NCBI RefSeq assembly: GCF_000718015.1
Contig: NZ_JODY01000002.1
Coordinates: 124,001-188,000, forward strand
Source of the DNA: Streptomyces catenulae
GTDB taxonomy: Bacteria > Actinomycetota > Actinomycetes > Streptomycetales > Streptomycetaceae
DNA length: 64,000 bases
Reading direction: 5' to 3'
The notes under the pieces were generated by a model. The model saw only the letters and a program-made list of their open reading frames with translations, did no database searches and was not told where the DNA came from. Within the stretch, counting starts at the first letter, position 1. Each line of letters opens with the position of its first letter. The position numbers and the translations under genes were made by a program. Shown piece by piece: positions 9,065 to 18,441 of this stretch.

Positions 9065-9486
9065 ATCGACGGGGCCATCTCAGCATCTGATCACCCAGTG
9101 GTTCAATAGATGCCGGATTCACTGGGCCATTGGTACAGTCAGAAGAGGAATATATGGTTCCGGAGGGGGCCAACGGCCGGGTCGGGAGGCCGGGGCCGGA
9201 CCGGAGCCCGGAACGGGCGGGAAACGGGCCCCGCGACCCTCCGGACGGGCACGGCGGCGGCGCCGCGCGCCCCGCGCCGCCGCCGACACCTCCTGAACGC
9301 GGCCCGCCGGGGCGCCGGACCGCCCGGACGCCGCCTTCCCGCAGGCCAGTCGCGAGATCACCGGAATGGGAACACCCGCTCGGGGCAGAAGGGTTGACGG
9401 TCCGTTCCACACACCGTGACCATGCTGCGGGCAGGAGAGCGCTCCCCCGCGCCTCATGTGTTCACTCCCTGAAACAGGAGGGCTTC
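9065..9486. other. divergent intergenic region, FUSC leader and beta-helix gene promoter
   Basis: No convincing gene on either strand. On the minus strand there is a TATATT box (9154-9149) and the short frame starting at ATG 9086 (MLRWPRRW...), which runs in phase into FUSC and has SD-like GGTGATC. CCCAGTG (9094-9100) and CACTGGG (9120-9126) form an inverted repeat. The part from 9170 to 9470 is GC-rich with no further structure that I recognise. Confidence 0.4.
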
Positions 9487-11283
<1,797 letters not shown>

Positions 11284-11390
11284 GCCGGGCCGGGCGCGCG
11301 GCGGGCGGTCCTCTGGACGGGCGGGGTGCGGTGCCCTAACTTCCCCGCGAGGAAGCACCAACTCCGTTCGGGGAAACCGAGGTTCCGCCT

Positions 11391-12608
11391 GTGACGACCG
11401 TTCCGCCGCCGCCCGACATCCTCTCGCCGGAGTTCGCGGCCGACCCGTACCCGGCCTACCGCGTCCTGCGGGACCACCATCCGCTCCACCACCATCCGGG
11501 CACGGACAGCTATCTCCTCTCCCGGTACGAGGAGGTGACGCGGGCGTTCAAGGACCCGGTGTTCACCAGCGACAACTACGGCTGGCAGCTGGAGCCGGTG
11601 CACGGCGGGCGCACCCTGCCGCAGATGAGCGGCGCGGAACACGCCGTGCACCGGGCCCTGGTGGCGCCGTCCTTCCGGGGGCGGGCGCTGCGGGAGCGGT
11701 TCCAGCCGGTGATCGAGCGGAACAGCCGCGAGCTGATCGACGCGTTCCGGGACGCCGGGGAGGCGGATCTGGTGGCGCAGTTCGCCACCCGGCTGCCGGT
11801 GAACGTCATCGTCGACATGCTGGGGCTGGACCGCGCGGACCACGATCTCTTCCACGGCTGGTACGGCGCGGTCGTCGGCTTCCTCGCCAACCTCGCGCAG
11901 GACCCGCAGGTCGCCGCCGCCGGGCTCGCCGCCCGCGACGGGCTCGCGGCGTATCTGCGGCCGATCATCCGGCAGCGGCGTACGTCGCCCGGGGACGATC
12001 TGCTGTCGGAGCTGTGTGCGGCGGAGGTCGAGGGGACCCGGATGAGCGACCGGGACATCACCGCGTTCGTCAGTCTGCTGCTGTCGGCGGGCGGCGAGAC
12101 GACGGACAAGGCGATCGCCCTGGTGGTCCGCAATCTGCTGGCCCATCCGGCGCAGCTGGCGGCGGTACGCGCCGACCGGAGCCTGGTGCCGCGGGCGTTC
12201 GCGGAGACGCTGCGGTACTCGCCGCCGGTCCAGTGGCTGATGCGGCAGCCGTCGGCGGACGTCACGGTCGCGGGCGGGACGATTCCGGCGGGCGCGACCG
12301 TCACCTGTCTGATCGGCAGCGCCCACCGCGACGAACGGCGGTACGCCGACCCCGACACCTTCGACCTCTTCCGCGACGATCTGTCGGTCACCACGGCGTT
12401 CACCGCAGCCGCCGACCATGTGGGCTTCGCGCTCGGGCGGCACTTCTGTGTGGGGGCGCTGCTGGCGAAGGCGGAGGTGGAGACCGGCGTCAACCAACTC
12501 CTGGACAGCTTCGGCGAGTTGAGCTTCGCGGACGGCGCCGCGCCACCGGAGGCCGGGGTCTTCAGCCGCGGCCCGGCCACACTGCGGGTACGCCTCACGG
12601 CCGGGTGA
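11391..12608 (+). CDS. cytochrome P450
   Basis: 405 residues, a normal length for a soluble bacterial class I P450. The oxygen-activation motif AGGETT is at 233-238, the ExxR motif ETLR at 272-275 and the heme-binding loop FALGRHFCVG at 346-355 (Cys353 axial ligand). It needs a separate ferredoxin and reductase, and none is adjacent. The substrate is unknown. The GTG start at 11391 gives the expected N-terminus (PPPPDILSPEFAADPYPAYRVLR). It reads toward the marR operon but is separated from it by an operator-like region. Confidence 0.9.
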   Translation: MTTVPPPPDILSPEFAADPYPAYRVLRDHHPLHHHPGTDSYLLSRYEEVTRAFKDPVFTSDNYGWQLEPVHGGRTLPQMSGAEHAVHRALVAPSFRGRALRERFQPVIERNSRELIDAFRDAGEADLVAQFATRLPVNVIVDMLGLDRADHDLFHGWYGAVVGFLANLAQDPQVAAAGLAARDGLAAYLRPIIRQRRTSPGDDLLSELCAAEVEGTRMSDRDITAFVSLLLSAGGETTDKAIALVVRNLLAHPAQLAAVRADRSLVPRAFAETLRYSPPVQWLMRQPSADVTVAGGTIPAGATVTCLIGSAHRDERRYADPDTFDLFRDDLSVTTAFTAAADHVGFALGRHFCVGALLAKAEVETGVNQLLDSFGELSFADGAAPPEAGVFSRGPATLRVRLTAG

Positions 12609-12648
12609 ACCGACCGGCGCGGGGCCCCCGGCCGCCTACGGAGATACA

Positions 12649-12678
12649 TACAGGCAAAACTGTACAGCTGAGGCTGTA
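12649..12678. promoter_or_regulatory. candidate MarR operator (four CTGTA/TACAG half-sites)
   Basis: Four half-sites lie in 30 bases immediately upstream of marR: TACAG at 12649, CTGTA at 12660, TACAGC at 12663 and GCTGTA at 12673. They form two overlapping inverted repeats, TACAG-N6-CTGTA and TACAGC-N4-GCTGTA. The position just before the regulator start fits autoregulation. Confidence 0.5.
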
Positions 12679-12695
12679 GAGATTACCGTGGCGGC

Positions 12696-13142
12696 ATGAG
12701 TGAGCACCCGAGCCCGTCACCGTCGGCGGTCGAGGCATCGCGCGAGGTCCGCGCGGCCATCAGCCGTCTGCGGCGCCGCATCCTGAATGCCTCCGAGGTC
12801 GAGGACCTCACCCTGGGGCAGGCGTCCGCCCTGGCCCGGCTCTCCGGCCGGGGCGGCGTCACCGCCAGCGAACTCGCCGCCGACGAAGGCGTACGCCACC
12901 AGTCGATGACGGCGACCGTCACCTCGCTCGCCGCCCGCGGGCTGGTGGCGCGGACCCCGGACCCGGACGACGGGCGGCGGCTGCTGCTCACGCTGACCGA
13001 CGAGGGCCACCGCCGGGTGGCCGAGGGGCGGCAGGCCCGGACGGAGTGGCTCGCCGGGCGGCTCCAGGAGCGGTGCACCGAGGAGGAGCGCCGGACGGTG
13101 ATCGCCGCCATGGCCGTCCTCGATCGGCTCACCCGTGACTGA
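12696..13142 (+). CDS. MarR family transcriptional regulator
   Basis: 148 residues with the MarR winged helix: recognition region LTLGQASALARLSGRGGVTASELAADEGVRHQSMTATVTSLAARGLV (about 45-90) and wing RTPDPDDGRRLLLTLTDEG (about 90-108). It probably represses its own operon, which continues directly into an MFS transporter with an 8-base overlap, and responds to a small lipophilic compound or drug. CTGTA/TACAG half-sites lie directly upstream. The ligand cannot be told from sequence. Confidence 0.9.
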   Translation: MSEHPSPSPSAVEASREVRAAISRLRRRILNASEVEDLTLGQASALARLSGRGGVTASELAADEGVRHQSMTATVTSLAARGLVARTPDPDDGRRLLLTLTDEGHRRVAEGRQARTEWLAGRLQERCTEEERRTVIAAMAVLDRLTRD

Positions 13143-14550
13143 GATACGCGAGGCCGGGGCGGGGACGGCGGAGCGGCCGGGGTTCGACCGGCGGTTGCTG
13201 CCGCCGATGCTGCTCGGCTCGGTCCTCAACCCGGTCAACTCGACGATCATCTCCGTCGCGCTCGTCCCCATCGGCCGCGCCCTGGGCGCCCCGGCCGCCC
13301 AGACCGCCTGGCTGGTCTCCGCCCTGTACCTGGCCACCGCGCTGGGACAGCCGGTGGTGGGCCGGCTCATCGACCTCTTCGGGCCGCGCCGGCTCTTCCT
13401 CCTGAGCACCTCCCTCGTCGGCGTCGCCGGGGTCGTCGGCACCCTCGCGCCGAACCTGGGCGTACTGATCGCCGCGCGGGTCCTGCTCGGGTTCGGCACC
13501 TGCGCCGGGTATCCCGCCGCGATGGCCCTGGTACGCAGCGAGGCCGAGCGGACCGGGCGGGACAGCCCCGGCGGGGTGCTGACGGCGCTGGCGGTGGCCA
13601 ACCAGACCGTCGCGGTCATCGGCCCGCTGCTGGGCGGTCTGCTGATCGCGGCGGGCGGCTGGCGCGCCACCTTCGCACTGAACGTCCCGCTGGCCGTCGC
13701 CGCCGTCCTGCTGGGCCTGTGGCGGCTGCCGAAGCCCCCGGCGGGCGAGGCGCCGCGCCGTGACGGTCTCGTCGCCCGGCTCGACCTGCCCGGCATGGGC
13801 CTGTTCGCCGCGACGCTCCTCTCGCTGCTGCTCTTCCTGATGAACCTCCACCCGCGGTTCTGGTACCTGCCGGTGCTCACCGCCCTCGCGGGCGCCGCCT
13901 TCGCCGTCCGCGAGCTGCGGGCCGCCACCCCCTTCATCGACCTGCGGGTCCTCGGCGGCAACACCCCGCTGCTGGCCACCTACGGCCGCGCCCTCGTCGC
14001 GTACGTCGTCTCCTACGCCTTCCTCTACGGCTTCACCCAGTGGACCGAGGAGGGCTACGGGCTGACGCCGTTCCACGCCGGGCTGGTGCAGATCCCGATG
14101 TTCCTGCTGGCGATCGGCGTCTCGCTGGTCTTCGGGCGGCGGCCGGGCGTCCGGGGGAAGCTGCTGGTCGGCGCGGTCGGGCAGCTCGTCGCCTGTGCGG
14201 TGATGCTGACGCTCGGCGGGACCAGCCCGCTGTGGACGCTGCTCCTGGTCGCCCTGGTCTTCGGCATCCCGCAGGGGCTCAACAACCTGGCGCTGCAGAA
14301 CTCCGTGTACGTCCAGGCCGACCCGGAGCGCACCGCCTCCTCGGCCGGACTGCTGCGCACCTTCGCCTACCTCGGCTCGATGGTGGCGTCCTCCGCGACC
14401 GCCACCTCCTTCGGACCGCGCGCCGACACCGCCGGAATGCACCACCTCGCCTGGCTGATGCTCGGCGCCGGAGCCCTCTTCGCGCTGCTGACCTGCTGCG
14501 ACCGTTCGCTCGGCCGCACCACGACGGCGGACGCGCCCACGACGGCGTAG
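13135..14550 (+). CDS. MFS drug efflux transporter
   Basis: 471 residues with about twelve hydrophobic segments. The MFS motif A-like loop is GRLIDLFGPRRLFL (about 84-97) and the motif C-like segment LLGFGTCAGYPAAMALV is near 120. The arrangement resembles DHA drug:proton antiporters. The GTG start overlaps the marR stop by 8 bases, so expression is coupled to the regulator, and the hydrolase 38 bases downstream probably belongs to the same transcript. The likely role is export of the compound sensed by the MarR protein. Confidence 0.85.
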   Translation: MTEIREAGAGTAERPGFDRRLLPPMLLGSVLNPVNSTIISVALVPIGRALGAPAAQTAWLVSALYLATALGQPVVGRLIDLFGPRRLFLLSTSLVGVAGVVGTLAPNLGVLIAARVLLGFGTCAGYPAAMALVRSEAERTGRDSPGGVLTALAVANQTVAVIGPLLGGLLIAAGGWRATFALNVPLAVAAVLLGLWRLPKPPAGEAPRRDGLVARLDLPGMGLFAATLLSLLLFLMNLHPRFWYLPVLTALAGAAFAVRELRAATPFIDLRVLGGNTPLLATYGRALVAYVVSYAFLYGFTQWTEEGYGLTPFHAGLVQIPMFLLAIGVSLVFGRRPGVRGKLLVGAVGQLVACAVMLTLGGTSPLWTLLLVALVFGIPQGLNNLALQNSVYVQADPERTASSAGLLRTFAYLGSMVASSATATSFGPRADTAGMHHLAWLMLGAGALFALLTCCDRSLGRTTTADAPTTA

Positions 14551-14587
14551 CCACCACGGCCGCCCCACCCACCCGAAAGGCATCGCC

Positions 14588-15139
14588 ATGTCCCGTACCG
14601 CACTGCTGCTGATGGATCTTCAGCTGCGCAATCTCGCCCATGCGCCGGACGGCTACCTGCCGCACGCCGTGCGGGCCCTGGAGGCGGCGCGGGCCGCCGG
14701 GGTCCCGGTCATCCATGTGGCGCTCCAGCTGCGCGAGGGCCACACCGACGCCCATCCGCGTAACAAGACCTTCGGCGCCCTGCCGTCCGGCCTCTTCACG
14801 CCGGGCGACCCCGAGGCGGCGATCCACCCGGACGTCGCCCCCGCCGACGGGGAGATCGTCGTCCACAAGAACCGGGTCAGCGCCTTCGCCGGGAACGACC
14901 TGCGGCAGCTGCTGGCCGTCCAGGACCTCACCCATCTCGTGCTGGCCGGGATCGCCACCGGCGGCATCGTCCTGTCCACCGCCCTCCAGGCGGCCGACCT
15001 CGACCACCGGGTCACCGTCCTCTCCGACGCCTGCGCCGACCCCGACCCGGAGCTGCACGAGACGCTGCTGCGCTCGGTGCTCGCCCGGCGCGGCGAGGTC
15101 ACCACCGTCGACGCCTGGGCGCGGAGCCTGGGTGCCTGA
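14588..15139 (+). CDS. isochorismatase-like (cysteine hydrolase fold) protein, nucleophile position altered
   Basis: 183 residues of the isochorismatase/nicotinamidase fold. Asp10 (LLLMDLQ) and Lys94 (VVHKNRVSAF) occupy two positions of the Asp-Lys-Cys triad. In the third motif, normally G-I-x-T-x-x-C-V, the sequence is GIATGGIV, so the nucleophile Cys is replaced by Ile127. True isochorismatases also lack the Cys (they have Gly), but this protein does not otherwise resemble them. The activity is therefore uncertain. The ATG is preceded by GAAAGGCATCGCC. It is the last gene of the marR-MFS operon. Confidence 0.75.
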   Translation: MSRTALLLMDLQLRNLAHAPDGYLPHAVRALEAARAAGVPVIHVALQLREGHTDAHPRNKTFGALPSGLFTPGDPEAAIHPDVAPADGEIVVHKNRVSAFAGNDLRQLLAVQDLTHLVLAGIATGGIVLSTALQAADLDHRVTVLSDACADPDPELHETLLRSVLARRGEVTTVDAWARSLGA

Positions 15140-15209
15140 GGGCGGGCCGGGAGAGCGCCCGTTGCTACAGTCCCCGGGACGGATCCCGCCCCTGGAAAGG
15201 CCCCGAAGC

Positions 15210-15689
15210 ATGGCCGTGGACGCCTTGGACGCAAAGATTCTGGGGTTGCTGCTGGAGGCGCCGCGGACCAGTGTGCGGGAGTACGCCCGGCTGCTGGGCG
15301 TGGCCCGCGGGACCGTGCAGGCGCGGCTGGACCGGCTGGAGCGGGACGGCGTGATCACCGCCTACGCGCCGCGCCTCTCCCCCGCCGCGCTGGACCACCC
15401 GGTGCTGGCGTTCGTCCACATCGAGGTGGAGCAGGGGCATCTGGAGGAGGTCGCCGACGCGCTGGCGGAGGTGCCGCAGATCATCGAGGCGTTCTCGACG
15501 ACCGGCGGCGGCGATCTGCTGGCCCGGGTGGTGGCACGGGACGCGGAGCATCTGGAGGACGTCATCCAGCGGCTGATCAGCCAGCCGGGCGTGGTCCGCA
15601 CCCGCACCGAGGTGGCGCTGCGCGAGCGGGTGCCGCACCGGATGCTGCCGCTGGTCCAGGACGTCGGCGCGGCGGACCGGGGGCGCTGA
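15210..15689 (+). CDS. Lrp/AsnC family transcriptional regulator
   Basis: 159 residues. The N-terminal HTH (AVDALDAKILGLLLEAPRTSVREYARLLGVARGTVQARLDRLERDGVI, about 2-50) is followed by a RAM effector domain (AFVHIEVEQGHLEEVADALAEVPQI ... GDLLARVVARDAEHLEDVIQRLISQPGVVRTRTEVAL). Such regulators sense amino acids or similar metabolites and form octamers. The ATG at 15210 follows GGAAAGG. No clear target gene is adjacent, and it starts 70 bases after the hydrolase. Confidence 0.88.
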   Translation: MAVDALDAKILGLLLEAPRTSVREYARLLGVARGTVQARLDRLERDGVITAYAPRLSPAALDHPVLAFVHIEVEQGHLEEVADALAEVPQIIEAFSTTGGGDLLARVVARDAEHLEDVIQRLISQPGVVRTRTEVALRERVPHRMLPLVQDVGAADRGR

Positions 15690-15855
15690 GCCCGGGTGCC
15701 GGGTTCGGGCGGCGAGTCCGGGCGCCGGGTTTGGGTGCGGCCACCGGACGGTGCCGCGGGGCGCGTCCGGCCGGGGCGCCTCCGGGCCCGCGTCTCCCCC
15801 GCCGTCCGCGGAAATCCGGTTGCCGCCGCCCGGACCCGGCTGAAGACTTCACGGG

Positions 15856-16134
15856 ATGACCGGCCATGATCCGCGCCGCTCCTCCACCGTCGCCGCGCTC
15901 TTCTCCGGCGGACGGCTCACCGCGATTCCCCGGAGGACCGCGCGCCGCGAGCAGTTGCTCACCCACCTCGCCACGACGCTCTTCGAGACGGACCGCTCGT
16001 ACACCGAACGCGAGGTCAACGAGGCGCTGCTCACCGTGCACGACGACTGCTCGGCGCTGCGCCGCCACCTCGTCACCGGCGGGCTGCTCTCCCGCACCCG
16101 GGACGGCAGCAGCTACCGCCGCGTCACCGCCTGA
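15856..16134 (+). CDS. DUF2087 domain protein
   Basis: 92 residues consisting almost entirely of a DUF2087-type domain: ALFSGGRLTAIPRRTARREQLLTHLATTLFETDRSYTEREVNEALLTVHDDCSALRRHLVTGGLLSRTRDGSSYRR. The pattern, with its conserved ERE-N and D-LRR-LV--G-L-R, is that of a small winged-helix fold often found as an extra domain in regulators; here it stands alone. A regulatory role is inferred from the fold only. Convergent with the LigD polymerase gene, with six bases between stops. Confidence 0.75.
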   Translation: MTGHDPRRSSTVAALFSGGRLTAIPRRTARREQLLTHLATTLFETDRSYTEREVNEALLTVHDDCSALRRHLVTGGLLSRTRDGSSYRRVTA

Positions 16135-16140
16135 CGCGGC

Positions 16141-17145
16141 TCACTTCCGGGCCCGGCTCGGCTGGACGCGTTTGGGCTCGCCCTTCACCTTGGGGTGCTC
16201 GGGCGGGTAGGGCAGATCGCCGAGACCGTGGTCGCGTTCGTCGCGGGCGGCCAGCTCCAGCGCCTCGTCCAGCCGGAACGCCTCGTCGTCCATGGCCGCG
16301 TGCAGATCGCCGCGTGCGGCGAACCGGTCCGGCATGGTGGCGAGGTCGAAGTCCTCGGGCACGGCGTCGGGGACCTCCTGCCAGGTCAGCGGCGCGGAGA
16401 CCGGGGCGCGGGCGGCGGGGCGTACGGAGTAGGCGCTGGCGATGGTGCGGTCGCGGGCGGTCTGGTTGTAGTCGACGAAGATCCTCGCGCCGCGCTCCTC
16501 CTTCCACCACGCGGTGGTGATGCGGTCGGGGGCGCGGCGCTCCAGCTCCCGGGCGACGGCGATGGCCGCGCGCCGTACGTGCGTGAAGTCCCACTCGGGG
16601 ACGATCGGCACGAAGACGTGCATCCCGCGACCGCCGGAGGTCTTGGGCCAGCCGGTCAGGCCCAGCCCGGCGAGGACGTCACGGAGTTCGAGGGCGGCGC
16701 GTACCGCGTCGGCGTAGTCGGTGCCGGGCTGCGGGTCGAGGTCGATACGCAGCTCGTCGGGGTGTTCGGTGTCGGCGCGCCGCACCGGCCAGGGGTGGAA
16801 GGTGAGGCAGCCGAGGTTGGCCGCCCACAGGACGGCGGCGGGTTCGGTGGGGCAGATCTCGTCGGCGTAGCGGCCGCTGGGGAAGGCGATACGGCCGGTG
16901 GGGATCCAGTCCGGGAGGTTCTTCGGGGCGCGTTTCTGGAAGAAGGATTCGCCGGTCACGCCGTCCGGGTGGCGTTGCAGGGTGGTCGGGCGGTCGCGCA
17001 GGGCGCGCAGGATGCCGTCGGCGACGGCGAGGTAGTAGCGGGCGACGTCGCCCTTGGTGAAGCCGCGCTCGGGGAAGAAGACCTTGTCCGGGTGGGTGAC
17101 CCGGACCGTCCGGCCGCCCGCCGTCAGCTCCAGTGCGTCTGCCAT
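16141..17145 (-). CDS. LigD-type NHEJ polymerase domain protein
   Basis: 334 residues corresponding to the stand-alone polymerase (archaeo-eukaryotic primase-like) domain of LigD. Conserved pieces are VTHPDKVFFPERGFTKGDVARYY near the N-terminus, the metal-binding motif RIDLDPQPG (about 133-141), KTSGGRGMHVFVPI (about 168-181) and DYNQTARDRTIASAYSVR. It adds nucleotides, preferably ribonucleotides, during non-homologous end joining of double-strand breaks. The ligase partner is encoded divergently 74 bases away. No Ku gene is seen in this window. Confidence 0.92.
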   Translation of the reverse strand: MADALELTAGGRTVRVTHPDKVFFPERGFTKGDVARYYLAVADGILRALRDRPTTLQRHPDGVTGESFFQKRAPKNLPDWIPTGRIAFPSGRYADEICPTEPAAVLWAANLGCLTFHPWPVRRADTEHPDELRIDLDPQPGTDYADAVRAALELRDVLAGLGLTGWPKTSGGRGMHVFVPIVPEWDFTHVRRAAIAVARELERRAPDRITTAWWKEERGARIFVDYNQTARDRTIASAYSVRPAARAPVSAPLTWQEVPDAVPEDFDLATMPDRFAARGDLHAAMDDEAFRLDEALELAARDERDHGLGDLPYPPEHPKVKGEPKRVQPSRARK

Positions 17146-17219
17146 GGGGCCACGCTACGGGCGCCGTGGCGGGGCCGCCCGGCGGGCGGTCGGCGGCCCG
17201 GCGCCGGAGAATCCGGTGC

Positions 17220-18293
17220 ATGGACCTTCCGGTAATGCCGCCCGTGAAACCGATGCTCGCCAAGAGCGCCGCGACCATCCCGCCGGGCCTCCTCTACGAG
17301 GCGAAGTGGGACGGCTTCCGGGCGATCGTCTTCCGCGACGGCGACGAGATCGAGTTGGGCAGCCGCTCCGGCAAGCCGCTGACCCGCTACTTCCCGGAGG
17401 TCGTCGAGGCGCTGCGGGCGCAGGTGCCGCGGCGGTGTGTGCTGGACGGGGAGATCGTCGTCGCGCGCGAGGGGCGGCTGGACTTCGACGCGCTGCTGGA
17501 GCGGATCCACCCGGCCGACTCCCGGGTGCGCCATCTCGCCGAGGTGACCCCGGCGAGTTTCGTCGCGTTCGACCTGCTGGCGCTCGGCGACGCCTCGCTG
17601 CTGTCCGAGCCGCAGCGGGCACGGCGCGGCGCGCTGGTGGCGGCGTTGCGGGACGCGGCGGCGCCGGTCTTCACGGCGCCCGCGACCGAGGACACCGAGC
17701 TGGCGCGGGAGTGGTTCGAGCGGTTCGAGGGCGCCGGTCTCGACGGTGTCGTCGCCAAGCCCCCGCAGTCGCCGTACCGGCCCGGCGAGCGGGTGATGAC
17801 CAAGGTCAAGCACGAGCGGACGGCCGACTGTGTGGTGGCCGGGGTCCGGCACCACAAGAGCGGTCCGGTGGTCGGTTCGCTGCTGCTGGGGCTGTACGAC
17901 GGCGCCGGGCGGTTGCAGCACGTCGGGGTGTGCGCGTCGTTCCCGATGCGGCGGCGTGAGGAGCTGATGGCGGAGCTGACGCCGCTGCTGATGGAGTCGG
18001 TGACGGGGCATCCGTGGGAGGCGTGGACCAGCGAGGAGGCGCAGGCGTCCGGGCGGTTGCCGGGCGGCCCGAGCCGGTGGACCGGCGGCAAGGACCTGTC
18101 GTGGCTGCCGCTCCGCCCCGAGCGGGTCCTGGAGGTGGCCTACGACCACATGCAGGGCGACCGTTTCCGGCACACCGCGCAGTTCCGCCGCTGGCGCCCG
18201 GACCGCGCACCGGAGAGCTGTACGTACGCGCAGTTGGCGGAGCCGGTGCGGTACGACCTCGGGGAGGTGCTGGGGGAAGCGCCCCGCGCCTGA
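17220..18293 (+). CDS. ATP-dependent DNA ligase (LigC/LigD-ligase type)
   Basis: 357 residues. The adenylation motif I is KWDGFR (about 31-36; Lys forms the AMP adduct), followed by motif III VAFDLLAL, motif IV DGVVAKPPQSPYRPG and motif V VMTKVKHERTADCVV. An OB-fold domain (about 210-340) contains RPERVLEVAYDHMQGDRFRHTAQFRRWRPDR. It lacks polymerase and nuclease domains, so it is a single-function ligase pairing with the divergent polymerase gene in end joining. The ATG at 17220 begins MDLPVMPPVKPMLAK, the usual N-terminus of this family. Confidence 0.92.
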   Translation: MDLPVMPPVKPMLAKSAATIPPGLLYEAKWDGFRAIVFRDGDEIELGSRSGKPLTRYFPEVVEALRAQVPRRCVLDGEIVVAREGRLDFDALLERIHPADSRVRHLAEVTPASFVAFDLLALGDASLLSEPQRARRGALVAALRDAAAPVFTAPATEDTELAREWFERFEGAGLDGVVAKPPQSPYRPGERVMTKVKHERTADCVVAGVRHHKSGPVVGSLLLGLYDGAGRLQHVGVCASFPMRRREELMAELTPLLMESVTGHPWEAWTSEEAQASGRLPGGPSRWTGGKDLSWLPLRPERVLEVAYDHMQGDRFRHTAQFRRWRPDRAPESCTYAQLAEPVRYDLGEVLGEAPRA

Positions 18294-18310
18294 GTACAGG
18301 AACCCCGCTC

Positions 18311-18352
18311 TGGTCCAGACCTCTTGACGAGAGGTCTGGACCAACTTAGTTT
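18311..18352 (+). promoter_or_regulatory. chitinase promoter with two chitin-box/dre-like elements
   Basis: TGGTCCAGACCT (18311-18322) and AGGTCTGGACCA (18332-18343) form a 14-bp perfect inverted repeat with a 5-base centre when extended. The first equals the 12-bp element known from Streptomyces chitinase promoters and resembles the DasR site TGGTCTAGACCA. A promoter TTGACG (18324-18329), 17-base spacer and TAGTTT (18347-18352) is embedded in it, so a bound protein would cover the -35 and spacer. Confidence 0.75.
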
Positions 18353-18441
18353 GTTGGCCGCTGCGCAGCCGCACATGCCGCCCGGACCGCACCGCCGGTC
18401 CGCCACCGCGAGCCATCGCTCGCACGGACGAGGAGCCCGCC

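Noticed and set aside
7452..9296. Plus-strand frame of 614 codons across the first FUSC gene
   Set aside because: Gly/Glu/Asp-rich low-complexity translation with no hydrophobic or domain pattern; the minus strand encodes clear transmembrane segments.
12696..15139. marR-MFS-isochorismatase genes as a second siderophore biosynthesis locus
   Set aside because: The hydrolase lacks the features of true isochorismatases and no other DHB or iron-related gene or iron box is nearby.
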